Of a DNA stretch of 64,000 nt, positions 13,301 through 23,500 are shown piece after piece. The DNA is taken from the NCBI RefSeq assembly GCF_964355755.1, contig NC_092676.1, positions 9,902,288 to 9,966,287 of the forward strand, written 5' to 3'. The notes beneath the pieces are model-generated. The model saw nothing but the letters and a program-made list of their open reading frames with translations. It ran no database searches and was not told where the DNA came from. Position 1 is the stretch's first letter, and the number at the start of each line of letters is the position of its first letter. This DNA is from Antedon mediterranea (Eukaryota > Echinodermata > Crinoidea > Comatulida > Antedonidae). Position numbers and translations under genes: made by a program.

Positions 13301-16300
13301 GCAAAGATACATACAAATCACAGATAGTTCTTTAATTATGAATCACATGCCCATTTTTTCACTAGTTAATTGTATACACAGCATTTGAAAGAAGACATGT
13401 GTACCTTTCCAACAATGTATTAATTGCCAACAAATATTAATCTACTAATTCAAAAATGGCATTTAAAAATGGTCAATTTTGAACTTTAATGTGCTGTACC
13501 CTGTTTGTCTGTGACCTCAACCTGAACTTTATGCATGCAACTGAATACCCTCTAGAGACAACGTGACTACTTAAAGTTGGCACAAGTGGAAATTCTGTTG
13601 ATTGGCGTCAACCAATCAAAGGGCAAGAATCCAAAATAGTTCAACCGTGAGCACTCATAGACTCTTTTCCCTGACGTTTTTTGGGTGCAGCAGCTGGGAC
13701 CTATAAATTATAGTGGTGGAGTTTCCATTTTCGCATTTATGTCAGTCTCTCAGTACTAAAACTGCTGCTTGCTTTATATCTGCGTCATCTCTTGTGACGT
13801 AGCGGGCTAGAGCAGCAGCGTGAAAAATATCTGTAACAAGGATGTATTGCCATTTTAATAATAGCACAACTCTTAGTCCAATATTTTTATATTCAAATAC
13901 AAATTACCTTCATAGATGGTGATCTGTGCCTCCACTGAGGCAATGCCGAAAGACCAACGAGATACATACGGAGGTAAATCCACAATGGGTCTTTCTGCTT
14001 CACTTCTCCATGAGATGGTGAAGCGGTCTGCAAAATCATTTGTGTATGTCCTGATACGTAAATTATGATTTGACGTAGAAATGTTACGTTCTCCATCTGA
14101 TAAGGTGCCAATGTAATCGTACACTTCCGGTCGTAAAGAGCTTACTGTAGATCACAAAAAAAGTTACATTCATGTTTTAAAAAACGTACATTTACAACGC
14201 TAATTATTATTTTGTAAATTTGTTGGGACCATTACTTTATTTTGAAATAGAGATATATCATTTAAAAATTTTAAATAAATTGTTTGTGAGCTTAAAACGA
14301 TGAGATTCAGTCATTGATAGTTGTATATGGAGCGACAATTATGATTGTACTTAACCGCCGATTCCTTTTTCGCATGTTTCACAATTTTAAGAGCACTAAT
14401 TTAGAAATGTGTTTAATAAAAAAGGATTATTGATTACTTTAGTTAAAACAATATAGTAGTAATAGTAGTATTTAGCATCTTACAGTAGGTCGTACTCTGC
14501 GAAATGTTAGATTCGTCTAATGGACAGGCTTTATTAGGATCTTTCTAAACTCACCTAAGCAAGTTGTATCTGTAAATCCTTCATGGCATTGACATGATTC
14601 TAGACCATTATTGCATGTTCCTGGAAAGCAAGCCCTTGAATCTCGCCAAGAGCATTGTTCTGTAAAGAACATAGTTTATCACATTTTATATAAAACAACC
14701 TTTTTGCAACAAATTACTACGTACTTTTACTGCAACCATCACAGCAGCAGAGCAGTTATAGGCCTAAGCATAATATTGTCATCATTAATTAAAGCATGAT
14801 TGTATTTAATACGTCAAAAAACACATGATGATGTTGCGGCTTGCGTACAGGCGTTGTCTCCCTAGTGACAGCGTGTTATTTAGCGAGAGAATGTTGTATA
14901 ATAGAATTATGTTTAAGGTTAAGATACACACAACGTCACCTGTGACATTATTCCTATAATAAAGGCAGCAGCATGTGATATTGAACAAATTATAGACACA
15001 GTTTAAGTGTCGCGAATCGGCTAACAAAATCCGAAAAGTGTGGAGTCGGTCATAAACGGTTTTTCCCTTGTCGAGCAAAATTACCATAATTTACAGTAGT
15101 GCCCGATATAAAGTTAGCTCTGTCAGCGTTTATTTCGAACTCACCAATGCAAGTCTTTCCATCTGGACTTGGTAGAAACGCTGCACCATCAGCCCCATAG
15201 TTACCTTCACATTTTAGACACACATGATCATATGCATTTGTGCAATTTGTAGCTTCACAATTATCGATTGAAGAACATTCTTAAACAGTCATAAAACATA
15301 TCGATAATAATGATAGATATACAATACTTTAAAAGTACAATATCATGATAATCTTTATTTCAGCACAAGTGCCATCCAAGAAAAGCCCACAAAATTTATT
15401 CTGAGCATCATGTTTGTTTATGGTTTCATGTGATTTTTTAAAAGTACGGCTGAGAAAAGGTCAGATTTGGGTTTAAGATCAATTTACTCAGATTAACATG
15501 AAATTCATGTTCATTCCAATGGGATTACAATAGGACATTATAGTAGGGTCTAGCAATTGTCAAGTACAATAACAGCAATTAATTAATCATTAAACATATA
15601 TATTTCTTTCGTTTAGTTTAAAAAAACCACTTCATTTAATGACATTATTTATTTTATTTCAATTTTTTATCAATCTGATCCATCCAGCCGAAGCTAATCA
15701 TTAGGGTTCCTCAGAACAATACACAAAAATAAATAAAATATTTTAGGCTTAAAATAGAAAGATTTTAAATAAAAATGTGATTTAAATTAATTGGCGATCT
15801 GAGAGTATGTTTTTTGGGAAAATATGAGTAATAAGAGTAATATGAAGTATGTCGGATATCGAAAAGAAGAGAATAGCATAGAGTTCTCAGTATGTTCTGT
15901 GGGTATGTGATAAGTCAATGATGCACATTGTATCTTTATAATATAGGAATACTATAAACAGATGTTATTCAAATGAGCTTAATATATGAACCATCATATT
16001 ACATGACGATTAAAGTTATGTCAATCATCAATATTTAATACTTCTATATCTTCAATTTTCCCATTGTTACGTCCTTTTCGTTATTTTCTAACATTTTACA
16101 CCATTCACTCCATATTTTCACATTATGATCAACGTAATTTATTCAGTAACATTTTGTAAATTCAACATATAGAATTTTTCTTTATTATACATATTACTCT
16201 TAACATTATCTTTATAAACCTGACATTACCTTGACAGATTGGAGGATGGAATCCAGTTGTACATACACACATTCCGTTGATACAAACTCCTCCGTTGGAA

Positions 16301-16339
16301 CACACAGCTTGTCCACATTGTTCACCGTTAATTACATAC
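1286..16339 (-). CDS. Receptor tyrosine kinase gene, 22 exons, 5' end not found
   Basis: Twenty-two exons on the minus strand join with matching splice phases into about 1,136 codons ending in TAA at 1286-1288. In protein order they encode three EGF-like modules, a long ectodomain with fibronectin-III-like stretches, a membrane segment (exon 6369-6496), a Tyr-containing juxtamembrane region and a complete tyrosine kinase domain. The kinase has a GEGKFSNV glycine loop, VAVK lysine, HRDLAARN catalytic loop, DFG, WMAHE, DVWSFG and a GCW..RPTF end. A cell-surface receptor that phosphorylates tyrosine after ligand binding is the family expectation. EGF modules before the ectodomain recall Tie receptors, but I cannot assign an orthologue. 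Unusually, the activation segment has no tyrosine. No signal peptide, start codon or promoter was identified; these should lie beyond 16339. Confidence 0.93.
1689..1785 (-). CDS. RTK exon 21: kinase C-lobe
   Basis: Encodes [16 protein letters not shown] followed by [13 protein letters not shown], matching the TPY...EV...L..G.R...P..C segment of receptor tyrosine kinases. Donor GTTAGT at 1683-1688 gives the phase needed to join CT to A TAC of the last exon. Confidence 0.9.
2008..2119 (-). CDS. RTK exon 20: P+1 loop and DVWSFG
   Basis: Encodes [16 protein letters not shown] and then [13 protein letters not shown]. The motif usually reading APE is AHE here. Acceptor TTTTAG, donor GTACGT. Confidence 0.92.
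2201..2335 (-). CDS. RTK exon 19: catalytic loop and DFG
   Basis: Encodes [13 protein letters not shown], then [15 protein letters not shown] and a tail ending in SHA. Catalytic Asp, the AAR signature of tyrosine kinases and the metal-binding DFG are all present. No Tyr occurs between DFG and the P+1 loop. Confidence 0.94.
2520..2698 (-). CDS. RTK exon 18: hinge and kinase insert region
   Basis: Encodes [19 protein letters not shown], a short polar insert, then [12 protein letters not shown]. This is the hinge, helix D and helix E of a receptor tyrosine kinase, with a short insert loop of about 20 residues. Confidence 0.9.
3033..3134 (-). CDS. RTK exon 17: helix C region
   Basis: Encodes [15 protein letters not shown] then [12 protein letters not shown]. 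The Glu in SHEL is at the helix C position that salt-bridges with the ATP-binding lysine. Confidence 0.9.
3629..3794 (-). CDS. RTK exon 16: glycine loop and ATP lysine
   Basis: Encodes YELP...[24 protein letters not shown] and [10 protein letters not shown]. Glycine-rich loop and VAVK are intact, so ATP binding is expected. Confidence 0.93.
4151..4303 (-). CDS. RTK exon 15: juxtamembrane segment
   Basis: 51 in-frame codons with two tyrosines (NVIYDNH, NSYDNRK), plausible phosphorylation or docking sites between membrane and kinase. Phase 0 at both ends. Confidence 0.82.
4430..4520. repeat. GAT/ATG microsatellite in RTK intron
   Basis: GATGATG runs followed by TAATAATGA words, within the intron between exons 14 and 15. 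The acidic or Met-rich open frames here are low-complexity artefacts. Confidence 0.85.
4837..4905 (-). CDS. RTK exon 14: juxtamembrane segment
   Basis: Small 23-codon exon encoding [22 protein letters not shown] and PYSEAP are acidic-flanked tyrosine sites. Acceptor TTTCCAG, donor GTAAGC; phase 0 on both sides. Confidence 0.82.
5117..5560. repeat. 63-bp minisatellite, 7 copies
   Basis: Seven head-to-tail copies of a 63-bp unit, six full and one partial, with a few single-base differences. Two or three degenerate 20-bp pieces of it follow to about 5600. On the minus strand the unit is open and would give a 21-residue repeat. However, it lies inside the intron between RTK exons 13 and 14, whose phases already match each other. 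Confidence 0.95.
5744..5835. repeat. 45-bp tandem duplication
   Basis: Two adjacent copies starting TTAAGAATGCACACGTACC, differing at a few bases. Confidence 0.9.
5914..6265. mobile_element. MITE-like element with inverted ends
   Basis: Ends ACCAGTGTAAA and TTTACACTGGT are inverted. Further inside, GACTTCATCA pairs with TGATGAAGTC and CAGCCACTACGTGGTTTTG (near 6053) pairs with its reverse complement near 6160. The whole element is an imperfect 350-bp palindrome in an RTK intron. No clear target duplication. Confidence 0.75.
6369..6496 (-). CDS. RTK exon 13: transmembrane helix
   Basis: Encodes a Ser/Thr/Gly-rich stalk, then [16 protein letters not shown] and RNREKR. This is a single hydrophobic span followed by a basic stop-transfer cluster, as in type I receptors. 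It ends exactly at a codon boundary, which fits exon 14. Confidence 0.92.
6743..6851 (-). CDS. RTK exon 12: membrane-proximal stalk
   Basis: 36 codons rich in Ser, Thr, Pro and Ala, as in an extracellular stalk. Splice phases fit both neighbours. No domain recognised. Confidence 0.78.
7306..7479 (-). CDS. RTK exon 11: ectodomain
   Basis: 58 codons with alternating hydrophobic strands ([24 protein letters not shown]) in the style of the end of a fibronectin-III-like sandwich. It has two cysteines. Confidence 0.85.
8718..8829 (-). CDS. RTK exon 10: ectodomain
   Basis: 37 complete codons; joins exon 9 through a split AGG codon and exon 11 at a codon boundary. No specific motif recognised. Confidence 0.78.
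9269..9626 (-). CDS. RTK exon 9: fibronectin-III-like ectodomain
   Basis: Longest exon, about 119 codons. Segments such as [18 protein letters not shown] and [11 protein letters not shown] resemble the C-terminal strands of fibronectin III or HYR-like modules. Acceptor TTATAG, donor GTAAGA. Confidence 0.88.
9711..9733. repeat. TA dinucleotide microsatellite
   Basis: Short run of TA repeats within the intron between RTK exons 8 and 9. Confidence 0.85.
10032..10301 (-). CDS. RTK exon 8: ectodomain
   Basis: Encodes [15 protein letters not shown] then [10 protein letters not shown], and a Trp-rich stretch. The order suggests the end of one beta-sandwich and the start of another. Confidence 0.88.
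10524..10710 (-). CDS. RTK exon 7: ectodomain
   Basis: Encodes [27 protein letters not shown] pattern of this type is common at the start of ectodomain modules in invertebrate deuterostome receptors. That comparison is from memory. Confidence 0.87.
11490..11721 (-). CDS. RTK exon 6: ectodomain
   Basis: 77 codons including [11 protein letters not shown] and a two-cysteine stretch near CTAFNC. Phases agree with exons 5 and 7. Confidence 0.84.
12110..12245 (-). CDS. RTK exon 5: ectodomain
   Basis: Encodes a two-cysteine stretch (FPTCIS...[10 protein letters not shown]). Acceptor TTTACAG, donor GTTAGT; AG of the last codon joins T of exon 6. Confidence 0.82.
13908..14144 (-). CDS. RTK exon 4: ectodomain after EGF modules
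   Basis: 79 codons without cysteine, including [13 protein letters not shown] and [16 protein letters not shown]. Acceptor CTACAG, donor GTAATT. Confidence 0.85.
14555..14659 (-). CDS. RTK exon 3: EGF-like module
   Basis: 35 codons with six cysteines ([14 protein letters not shown], then SCQCHEGF and TCL), the EGF-like spacing with C-x-C-x5-6 at the end. One module per exon in phase 1, as is usual for mobile EGF exons. Confidence 0.88.
15145..15279 (-). CDS. RTK exon 2: EGF-like module
   Basis: Six cysteines ([13 protein letters not shown]..., [14 protein letters not shown]) in calcium-EGF-like order, with a longer loop before the last cysteine. Phase-compatible with both neighbouring EGF exons. 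Confidence 0.87.
16230..16339 (-). CDS. RTK exon 1 of those visible: EGF-like module
   Basis: Encodes [20 protein letters not shown] then [11 protein letters not shown], a textbook EGF module. The 3' splice site ACAAAG at 16340-16345 has a weak pyrimidine tract, so this boundary is the least certain. An upstream stretch ending at 16568 could donate in compatible phase but is too short to trust. Confidence 0.82.
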
Positions 16340-17995
16340 CTTTGTGTCAACATACAAATATAACAAGGATGAACAAGCTAAATTACGTTATATCTTATAA
16401 GATTCTTACAATACCAATATACTTCCATTTCATTAATTTATAGTCCCCAAGAACTGTCGACATCATATAATATGCTATTTCTCTTACCATGTACATCTCT
16501 CCATCTGTCCGCTTCGTGATTTTATTATTTCAAACTGTTTTCTTCTACCTTATAACATGACCTTACCTCTGAACTAACTTTCGGATGGAAATCTCTTTAC
16601 GCAAATGGCACAAACCTTAGGTAACATACAACTGTCAGTAGATGACTGAGTAACTGACTATTGCAAGTTATCTGGAAACGAGTCTGGCTGTACATTTCGT
16701 ACATACACGATATATCTGTCAGAAGGTTACGATGGTCAATTATATTAATATTCTTCTTCTCAAGATTCCTTGTCTAGGGATTTTTTTACACAGCACATAG
16801 GCCAGCGCCCGAAGTACATTATATATTATTTACAAAAATTAGATGCAAAATAAATTATTTTCTTTTTGTAAATGCACACAGTAATACGATAATTTTGTCG
16901 AAAACCCGCCTGTTCTTGACAGATAAATTGTTCTTCGGCACACTTACACATTCTGTTTTATTAATGATATTCAAATGTATATTCTGACAGCTTCAGAATC
17001 GGGTGTAAAAATACACGTGGCACTGTCGAATTTTACATTTGGCTTTTACGAACTGCAATGAAAGCTGTTACTGTTTATTACTATAGGTAGTTTTAACAGT
17101 CTCCCCTTTGAGTTGAGAAAATGTATAACAAATACTATTGTTCAGTTACATTTCTCTATTTTGAAGAAGTATTAATACAAAACCAGACAAAACAAATGTT
17201 ATGACAACCATTCACCCATAATGACAGCAGCAATGCGTAATGGGTCTTTGTGTGAAGTTGGCTACTTAGTTCCTAGTTCCTTATACAAATTGAATTAAAG
17301 GGAAATTTACAACTTTAAAAAAAATATATATAATCATAATTAATGCGATATTCGTAAAGTGACTCTTACATAGCTGGACCTATATGAACATAGTGACTGA
17401 ATTTGCAAACTAAATTAAGATTTATTTATAGACATAGTACTGTAATAACGAAAAATGTATTCCTACCTTGTTATAAACAACGACAATGTAAGCAGTTTTT
17501 GAAACATTCTGGGAAAATTAAAGAAAGATTAGATTTCACTTCTAGTCAACCCCAAACATTGGCATATACCTGGAAAAGAAAACTAATAGTTGTGTAACAT
17601 GATATAACCAACGTCGTCATCCTGAAGCCATTCAATAAGTACACCGTTTAAAGAATACTTATTTAAGTACGGTAGTCGGTTCGTTTCATTTCACTGGATA
17701 CATTAAAGCACACTATACACAAATATAATAACAATTACTCGACCGTGTTATTATTACTACAACAGTATTATTACTTCCCTCGTTTTATTTATCACTTTTA
17801 CCTAGCCAGTAACCATGCGGTGTACAATAGAGCTAATTTAAACTAGATTTGAATTCGTCACTTCGAAGAGTTAGTTATCCGCAGGACAAACGCAACGTCA
17901 AAGTACGTTAGAAAATGTGCATAGAACATGATTATGGCATTATGACGTAAAGAAAACAGTATGTAATTTTCACATAGGCGCAATATTGGTCATAT
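16340..17995. other. No gene recognised
   Basis: AT-rich sequence upstream of the last exon I can assign to the kinase gene. It may be intron or the 5' region of that gene. I see no convincing signal-peptide exon or further EGF module. Confidence 0.5.
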
Positions 17996-17999
17996 CAAA

Positions 18000-18830
18000 A
18001 AAACTATCAAAAACTATCAAATATAGCAACAGCTATGCAGCAGTTATAGGTAGCAGCTATATATAGCAGTTGATATATACATTGGCAGCATTTGATACTA
18101 CATTTACCTATTTTGATACATACATTTCCAGCATTTGATAGTTGCTATATTTGATATTAATTATGCTTTATAGCTGCTATTTTGATTGTTGCAATATTTG
18201 ATATCAATTTCTCTTCATAGCAGTCTGCTATAGCAGCAATATCTGATAGTTGCTATATTTGATATTAATTGCTTTTATAGTTGTTATATTTGATAGTTGC
18301 TATATTGGATATTAATATTAATTATGCTTTATAACAGTCTGTATTTAGACCAATATAGCAGCTATATTTGATAGTTGCTATATTTGATATTTATTTCGCT
18401 TCATAGCAGTTATAGCAGCTATATTTGATAGTTGCTATATTTGATATTTATTTCGCTTCATAGCAGTCTGCTATAGCAGCAATATGCTTTATAGCAGTCT
18501 GTATTTAGACCAATATAGCTGCTATATTTGATAGTTGCTATATTTGATATTAATTATGCTTTATAGCTGCTATATTTGATAGTTGCTATATTTGATATTA
18601 ATTATGCTTTATAGCTGCTATATTTGATAGTTGCTATATTTGATATTAATTTTCCTTCATAGCAGTCTGTATTTAGACAGGTGTAGCTGCTACATTTTGA
18701 TAGTTGCTATATCAAATATAGCTGCTATAGCAGTCTACAAATACAGACTTTGGTTCAGGTATTGCTATCTATCTTTTATACAAAGCAAAATTAATATCAA
18801 ATACATCAACTATCAAATCAATTTTAAGTA
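18000..18830. repeat. AT-rich TATAGC/TTTGATA minisatellite
   Basis: Irregular tandem repeat built from the phrases GCTATATTTGATAGTTGC, TATTTGATATTAATT and ATGCTTTATAGC, with interspersed TATAGCAGTCTGTATTTAGAC. The phrases are partly self-complementary, so the region should fold into hairpins; the end near 18660-18760 is an obvious inverted pair. Confidence 0.88.
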
Positions 18831-19044
18831 AAGAGGCCCTATCAAAATAGGAAACATATTTAAAGAAAATTTAAAAACTTCCAACAATACAATAAACAAG
18901 TAAAGAAAATACTCAGCATAACACAAAAAAGCAAAAGAAGCAACCACATAGCTTGGCAAATTCACAACATATCAAAAAAGTCTCTATATCTAAACCACTA
19001 GTATATCATGATTGAAAATGTTCATCTGGTTTGTAGGTATAAGT

Positions 19045-19676
19045 ATATTGAAATTATTCTTTTTTCTAAACCAATAATTAGTAAAAACTTACCTTGACAG
19101 TTTCGCTGTCCTGATCGGACAGCTTCTTCAGAAATAATGACGATCTATCATCAAACAGACTGACCTCTAGAGGGCCTATTCTGTTTAATGACAGGGTCAT
19201 ACACGTGACTGAGTTGGTGGGTGTTGTTGTTGTTTTGGCACAAGGTTAAAAGAACAAAGAAAAGAAACAGAAAAGATAACCCAACAGAGAAAGAACTTCA
19301 CTCGTCAATCACATAGAAAATAAAAAAATGAACTGAGTAAATCAGCTATAGCAGATCATGCCGTCAAGTTAAATCACATAATAGACTGGACACAACCTAA
19401 AATCATCGACAGAGAACCAGATACAAACAACCGACGCATCAGAGAAGCCATCTGGATCCGCAGACGAGGAAACCAAATCATCAACAGAGACGAGGGCACC
19501 CACCAACTCAGTCACGTGTATGACCCTGTCATTAAACAGAATAGGCCCTCTAGAGGTCAGTCTGTTTGATGATAGATCGTCATTATTTCTGAAGAATCTG
19601 TCCGATCAGGACAGCGAAACTGTCAAGGTTAGTTTTTACTAATTATTGGTTTGGAAAAAACAATAATTTCAATACA
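19045..19676 (+). mobile_element. Penelope-like element fragment between inverted arms
   Basis: Two arms of about 180 bp are near-perfect reverse complements: 19045-19223 and 19497-19676. Each contains CTGTCAAGG, GACAGCGAAACTG and CACGTGTATGACCCTGTCATT. Between them lies a short coding remnant. A 3' fragment next to an inverted truncated copy of its own end fits the known arrangement of Penelope-like elements. The BEL/Pao element starts about 80 bp further on. Confidence 0.6.
19342..19555 (+). pseudogene. Retroelement ORF C-terminal remnant
   Basis: Translates to AIADHAVKLNHIIDW, then IREAIWIRRRGNQIINRDEG and HQLSHVYDP. Motifs of the form NH.IDW...RE...R..EAI.I....N.DEG.Y.LS..Y are typical of the region following GIY-YIG in Penelope-like ORFs; that comparison is from memory. 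The frame is open only briefly and its 3' end runs into the right arm. Confidence 0.6.
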
Positions 19677-19752
19677 CTAGTATATCAGTCTCAATCATTG
19701 ATATGACCAATATTGCGCCTTCCTCGTAATTTTGACATGTACAAAGTTAAAC

Positions 19753-19757
19753 TGTCA
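19753..19757. repeat. Target site duplication TGTCA (left)
   Basis: TGTCA directly precedes the 5' LTR and recurs directly after the 3' LTR at 26934-26938. Five bases is within the BEL/Pao range. Confidence 0.93.
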
Positions 19758-20462
19758 TGTTAACTTTGAAATGTATAATGTCGCCCTCTATTTCATGTTT
19801 GGTGAGCAAGAGGTGACTTTTCTCCTAGTAAGGTCAGATTGCCATAGTAACGGGCAGACTTGCTCAGAGTTGTGCTTTGGGATAGTTCATAGCCTAGATA
19901 AATACACTGATAGTTAAAAATATGTACTGTAATCTATAGGTTCTGGTGAAGAAACAGATGTAAGTTTATGATGCTTTATATTTAGATAATATAATCTTTT
20001 GTATCATTTAACTGTAGCCTACTAGATAATTACAAATTACTGACTCAATTATACTATAATCTAGGCCTAGGCCTACTGTTAAATTGAAGTACTAATGGTA
20101 ATACAGTTATGATGAATCGATCATTTTCTATAAATCTAGTTTAATATGATTGTTGAGCTATTTAGCTTAGATGTTCCAATTGTTATACCAATTGATTATT
20201 TAATTACAATGACGGCTTTAATTATCCATTAATTTACAGTTTAAACCGTTCAATCTATCGTTCGTTCCACTGCTGTGTGTTCGTTCAACATCTATCCATT
20301 GTGTGCTCAACCAATTGTTCGACCATTCAACCAATCGTTTTACCAATTTGTCAAATCGTTCGTTTCATTGCCGTGTTGAATAAACATTATTTATATCTAT
20401 ACCTTTGTGAACGCGTTTAATTCGTTTTGACTCCCAGAACCGCACGTGACGTCAAGGTTACA
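19758..20462 (+). repeat. 5' LTR
   Basis: Begins TGTTAACTTTG and ends GTCAAGGTTACA. Differs from the 3' LTR at two bases that I can find: T versus A in CAGTTATGATG, and A versus G in CCGTTCAATC. It contains TAGGCCTAGGCCTAC and an AATAAAC near 20380. Confidence 0.95.
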
Positions 20463-20505
20463 TAAGTTTAAAATCTATCTTCTACTGCAATAATCTATCT
20501 CTAAG
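20463..20505 (+). other. Leader with presumed primer-binding site
   Basis: Only 43 bp separate the 5' LTR from the gag start codon. The primer-binding site should begin here, but I cannot match TAAGTTTAAAATCT to a particular tRNA. Confidence 0.4.
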
Positions 20506-23500
20506 ATGTTTGACGTTGAACCAAGTGATTCAGTGAGTTGCGTAAGCTCCAAACGCTCATCATCGAGCAGCAGATCTAGGATCCGGGTTAAGGCTGAAGC
20601 TGCAGCATTAAGGGAACGAGCTGCCAGACAGAAAGAAATGCATGACTTGGAAATGCAGGAATTGGTGCTCAAACAAAAGAAGACTGATGTGGAATTGCAA
20701 ATTGAAATCGGGGCAATTGAAGCAGCCGACAAAGTTTACAACGAAGCTGAACAGGACGAGGATGAGGCAGTAGATCGTGAACTCGAAAATCTTTCTCTAC
20801 CAAAGCTTCATATTGAAACAACCACTCCCAAACTTCCATCAGGAAATCTGCCCGACCAACGATTTGCTCCTGATTATCGAGCAGAATATGTTCCAAAGGA
20901 GGAGACAGAACTGTTAGGGAATCCTATGCTGTGGCAGCCTACACCTCAACCAGCAGTGTTCCAACCATTTAATCTGGATGCTCCTGTATTCCACCAACAC
21001 AAGCAGATCGATGCCATAGATAGACTGGCATCCACAATGATGAGAGCACAAGATAAGCAAAATGAAGCATTGAGACAGATCGTCCAACAACAGCAACAAA
21101 GTGTTACTGCGCTTACCTTGCCTAACCCGTCAATGAAGTTATACAGTGGCAATCCTGCTGAATACTGCGAGTTTGTCACTTCATTCAAACATCTTGTTGA
21201 GAACAAAACTGTGAGCCAGAGTGCAAGACTGCACTACTTGGTACAGTACACGAATGGGGCTGTACAAGAGTTGATGAGAAGCTGTCTATCGATGAGTGAT
21301 GATAAAGGATATGTTGAGGCGAGACGCTTGCTAAAGGAAAGATATGGACAAGCATACAAGATAGCTGCTGCCCACGTTCAACTCTTGCTGGATTGGCCGA
21401 TTATCAAAGTCGAGGATGGCATAGCTCTACAACGCTTCTCTACTCAACTAACAAGCTGTGCAAATACACTTCAGGAAATTGGATACCTTAGCAAGCTAGA
21501 TAATCCAGACAATCTTCGGAAAATCATTGAACGTCTTCCGTATCGACTAAGGCTAAGATGGCGGGAAGTGGTTGACACTATCATCGTAAAGGAAAAGAGA
21601 GATGTGAATATTAAGGATATTACCAAGTTTGTCACCGATAAGGCTAGGGTAGCAACTCATCCAGTCTTTGGTAAAATAGAGCCAGTGAAGTCTACCAATT
21701 CTCCAAATTCGGATAAATTATCGACCAACCACAAATCTAGCAGTTATGCCGTTCACAATTCTCAGTCAATCACACCTGTAACATCACAACCAACGTGTCC
21801 GCTATGCTGTGAGGACCATTGGCTCTCCAGATGTGAGCAGTTCCGACGGAAGTCACTCAACGACCGATGGAAATGTGTAAATGACAAGAAAATCTGTATC
21901 AACTGTCTTACAGTTGGACATTTTGTGAAAGATTGTCAAAAGCAAAGTTTCTGCAAAATATCCGGATGCACGAAGAAACACTCAACATATTTACATCCCA
22001 AAGGTGAGACTGCAAGTAATGCTGGTACTGTTGCTGTACAACCAGTTCAGACGTCTCCAGCAACCTTCAGTGGTGAACAGGTCAACATGTCGGCATCGAG
22101 AAGCACATCAACCGTTACTGGTCTTGCTGCCGTACCTGTGAGAGTCAAGGCTCCAGGAAGTGCCAAGCTTGTAGAAACCTATGCATTTCTTGATAGTGGA
22201 TCCAACACAACTTTCTGCACCACTGGTCTACTAAAGCAATTAGGAATATCATCGAATACTGTAGACTTATCATTGACAACCATGAACGGAGTAAATAGAC
22301 CAATCCAGTGTGAACTTACAAAGTTGGAGATTTTGGATTTAAATCATGGACATTCCGTCTTACTTCCAAACGTCTATTCAGTGCAAACCCTACCAATTTC
22401 TACCGATACGATCGCTACTCCAGATGACATTAACAAATGGCCTCACCTAGCTGGGATTAAAGTAGATAAAATAAATGCAGATATTGGTATTCTCATTGGA
22501 AGTGATGTGCCAGAATTGCTACAACCGCTGGAAGTACGCGAATGCCACGATGGTGGTCCATTTGCCACTAGAACACTATTTGGCTGGGTTGTCAACGGCC
22601 CATTGGGAAGGAAGAACTCTGGATCAACACACTGCACTAACTACATTGATTCACATGAAGAGTTGTCAACACAGTTCAAGGACTACTGTAATCTAGAATT
22701 CAATGACAGCCTGTACAACCCGAAGGCTGCGATGTCGCAAAATGACAAACAGGCATTGCGAATTATGGAAAAAAGCGCTGTTTTGAAAGATGGACATTAT
22801 GAGATTGCGTTACCATGGAAGTCTTATCCACCAAATCTGAAGACCAACAAAATACAAGCTGAACGCAGACTTCAGTCCCTCAAACGACGTCTAGACAATG
22901 ATCCAATTGTATTTGAGAAATATCGCATGTTCATGAACGACTTGGTAAGAAAGGGCTATGCTGATAAGGTGGAAGTTAATGGTTCGGTACCTGAAGGATG
23001 GTACTTACCACATCACCCAGTATTTCATCCTCAAAAACCTGACAAGGTACGTGTTGTTTTTTACTGTTCGGCGAGATATGGAGGCACATCATTAAACGAC
23101 CAGCTTCTACAGGGGCCGGACCTTACTAACACACTAGTCGGGGTACTAACCCGTTTCCGGCGAGAACAAATCGCTTTCATGGCGGACATTGAATCAATGT
23201 ATTACCAGGTACGAGTACGACAAAATGATTCAGACTACCTTAAATACCTCTGGTGGCCAGATGGCAATACCGAGAAGCAGCCTGAAGAGTACAAGATGAT
23301 GGTTCATCTGTTTGGGAGTGTGTCATCTCCTAGCTGTGCCAACTATGCACTAAAACGTAATGCAGAAGACAACCGAGATGACTTCGATGCAGAGACAATC
23401 AAAACAGCGAAGGAAAGCTTTTACCTGGATGATTGTCTTCATTCTGTAAAGACAGAGCCAGAAGCCAAACAACTGATCAAACAACTTCAGGAACTACTAA

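Noticed and set aside
13600-13860. Promoter-like stretch with TATAAATTA
   Set aside because: Within an intron of the kinase gene; a lone TATA-like word in AT-rich DNA is not evidence of a promoter.
16490-16625. Possible extra kinase exon upstream of 16339
   Set aside because: A 50-bp open piece with compatible phase near 16568-16620 exists, but it has no EGF cysteines or signal peptide and could be chance.
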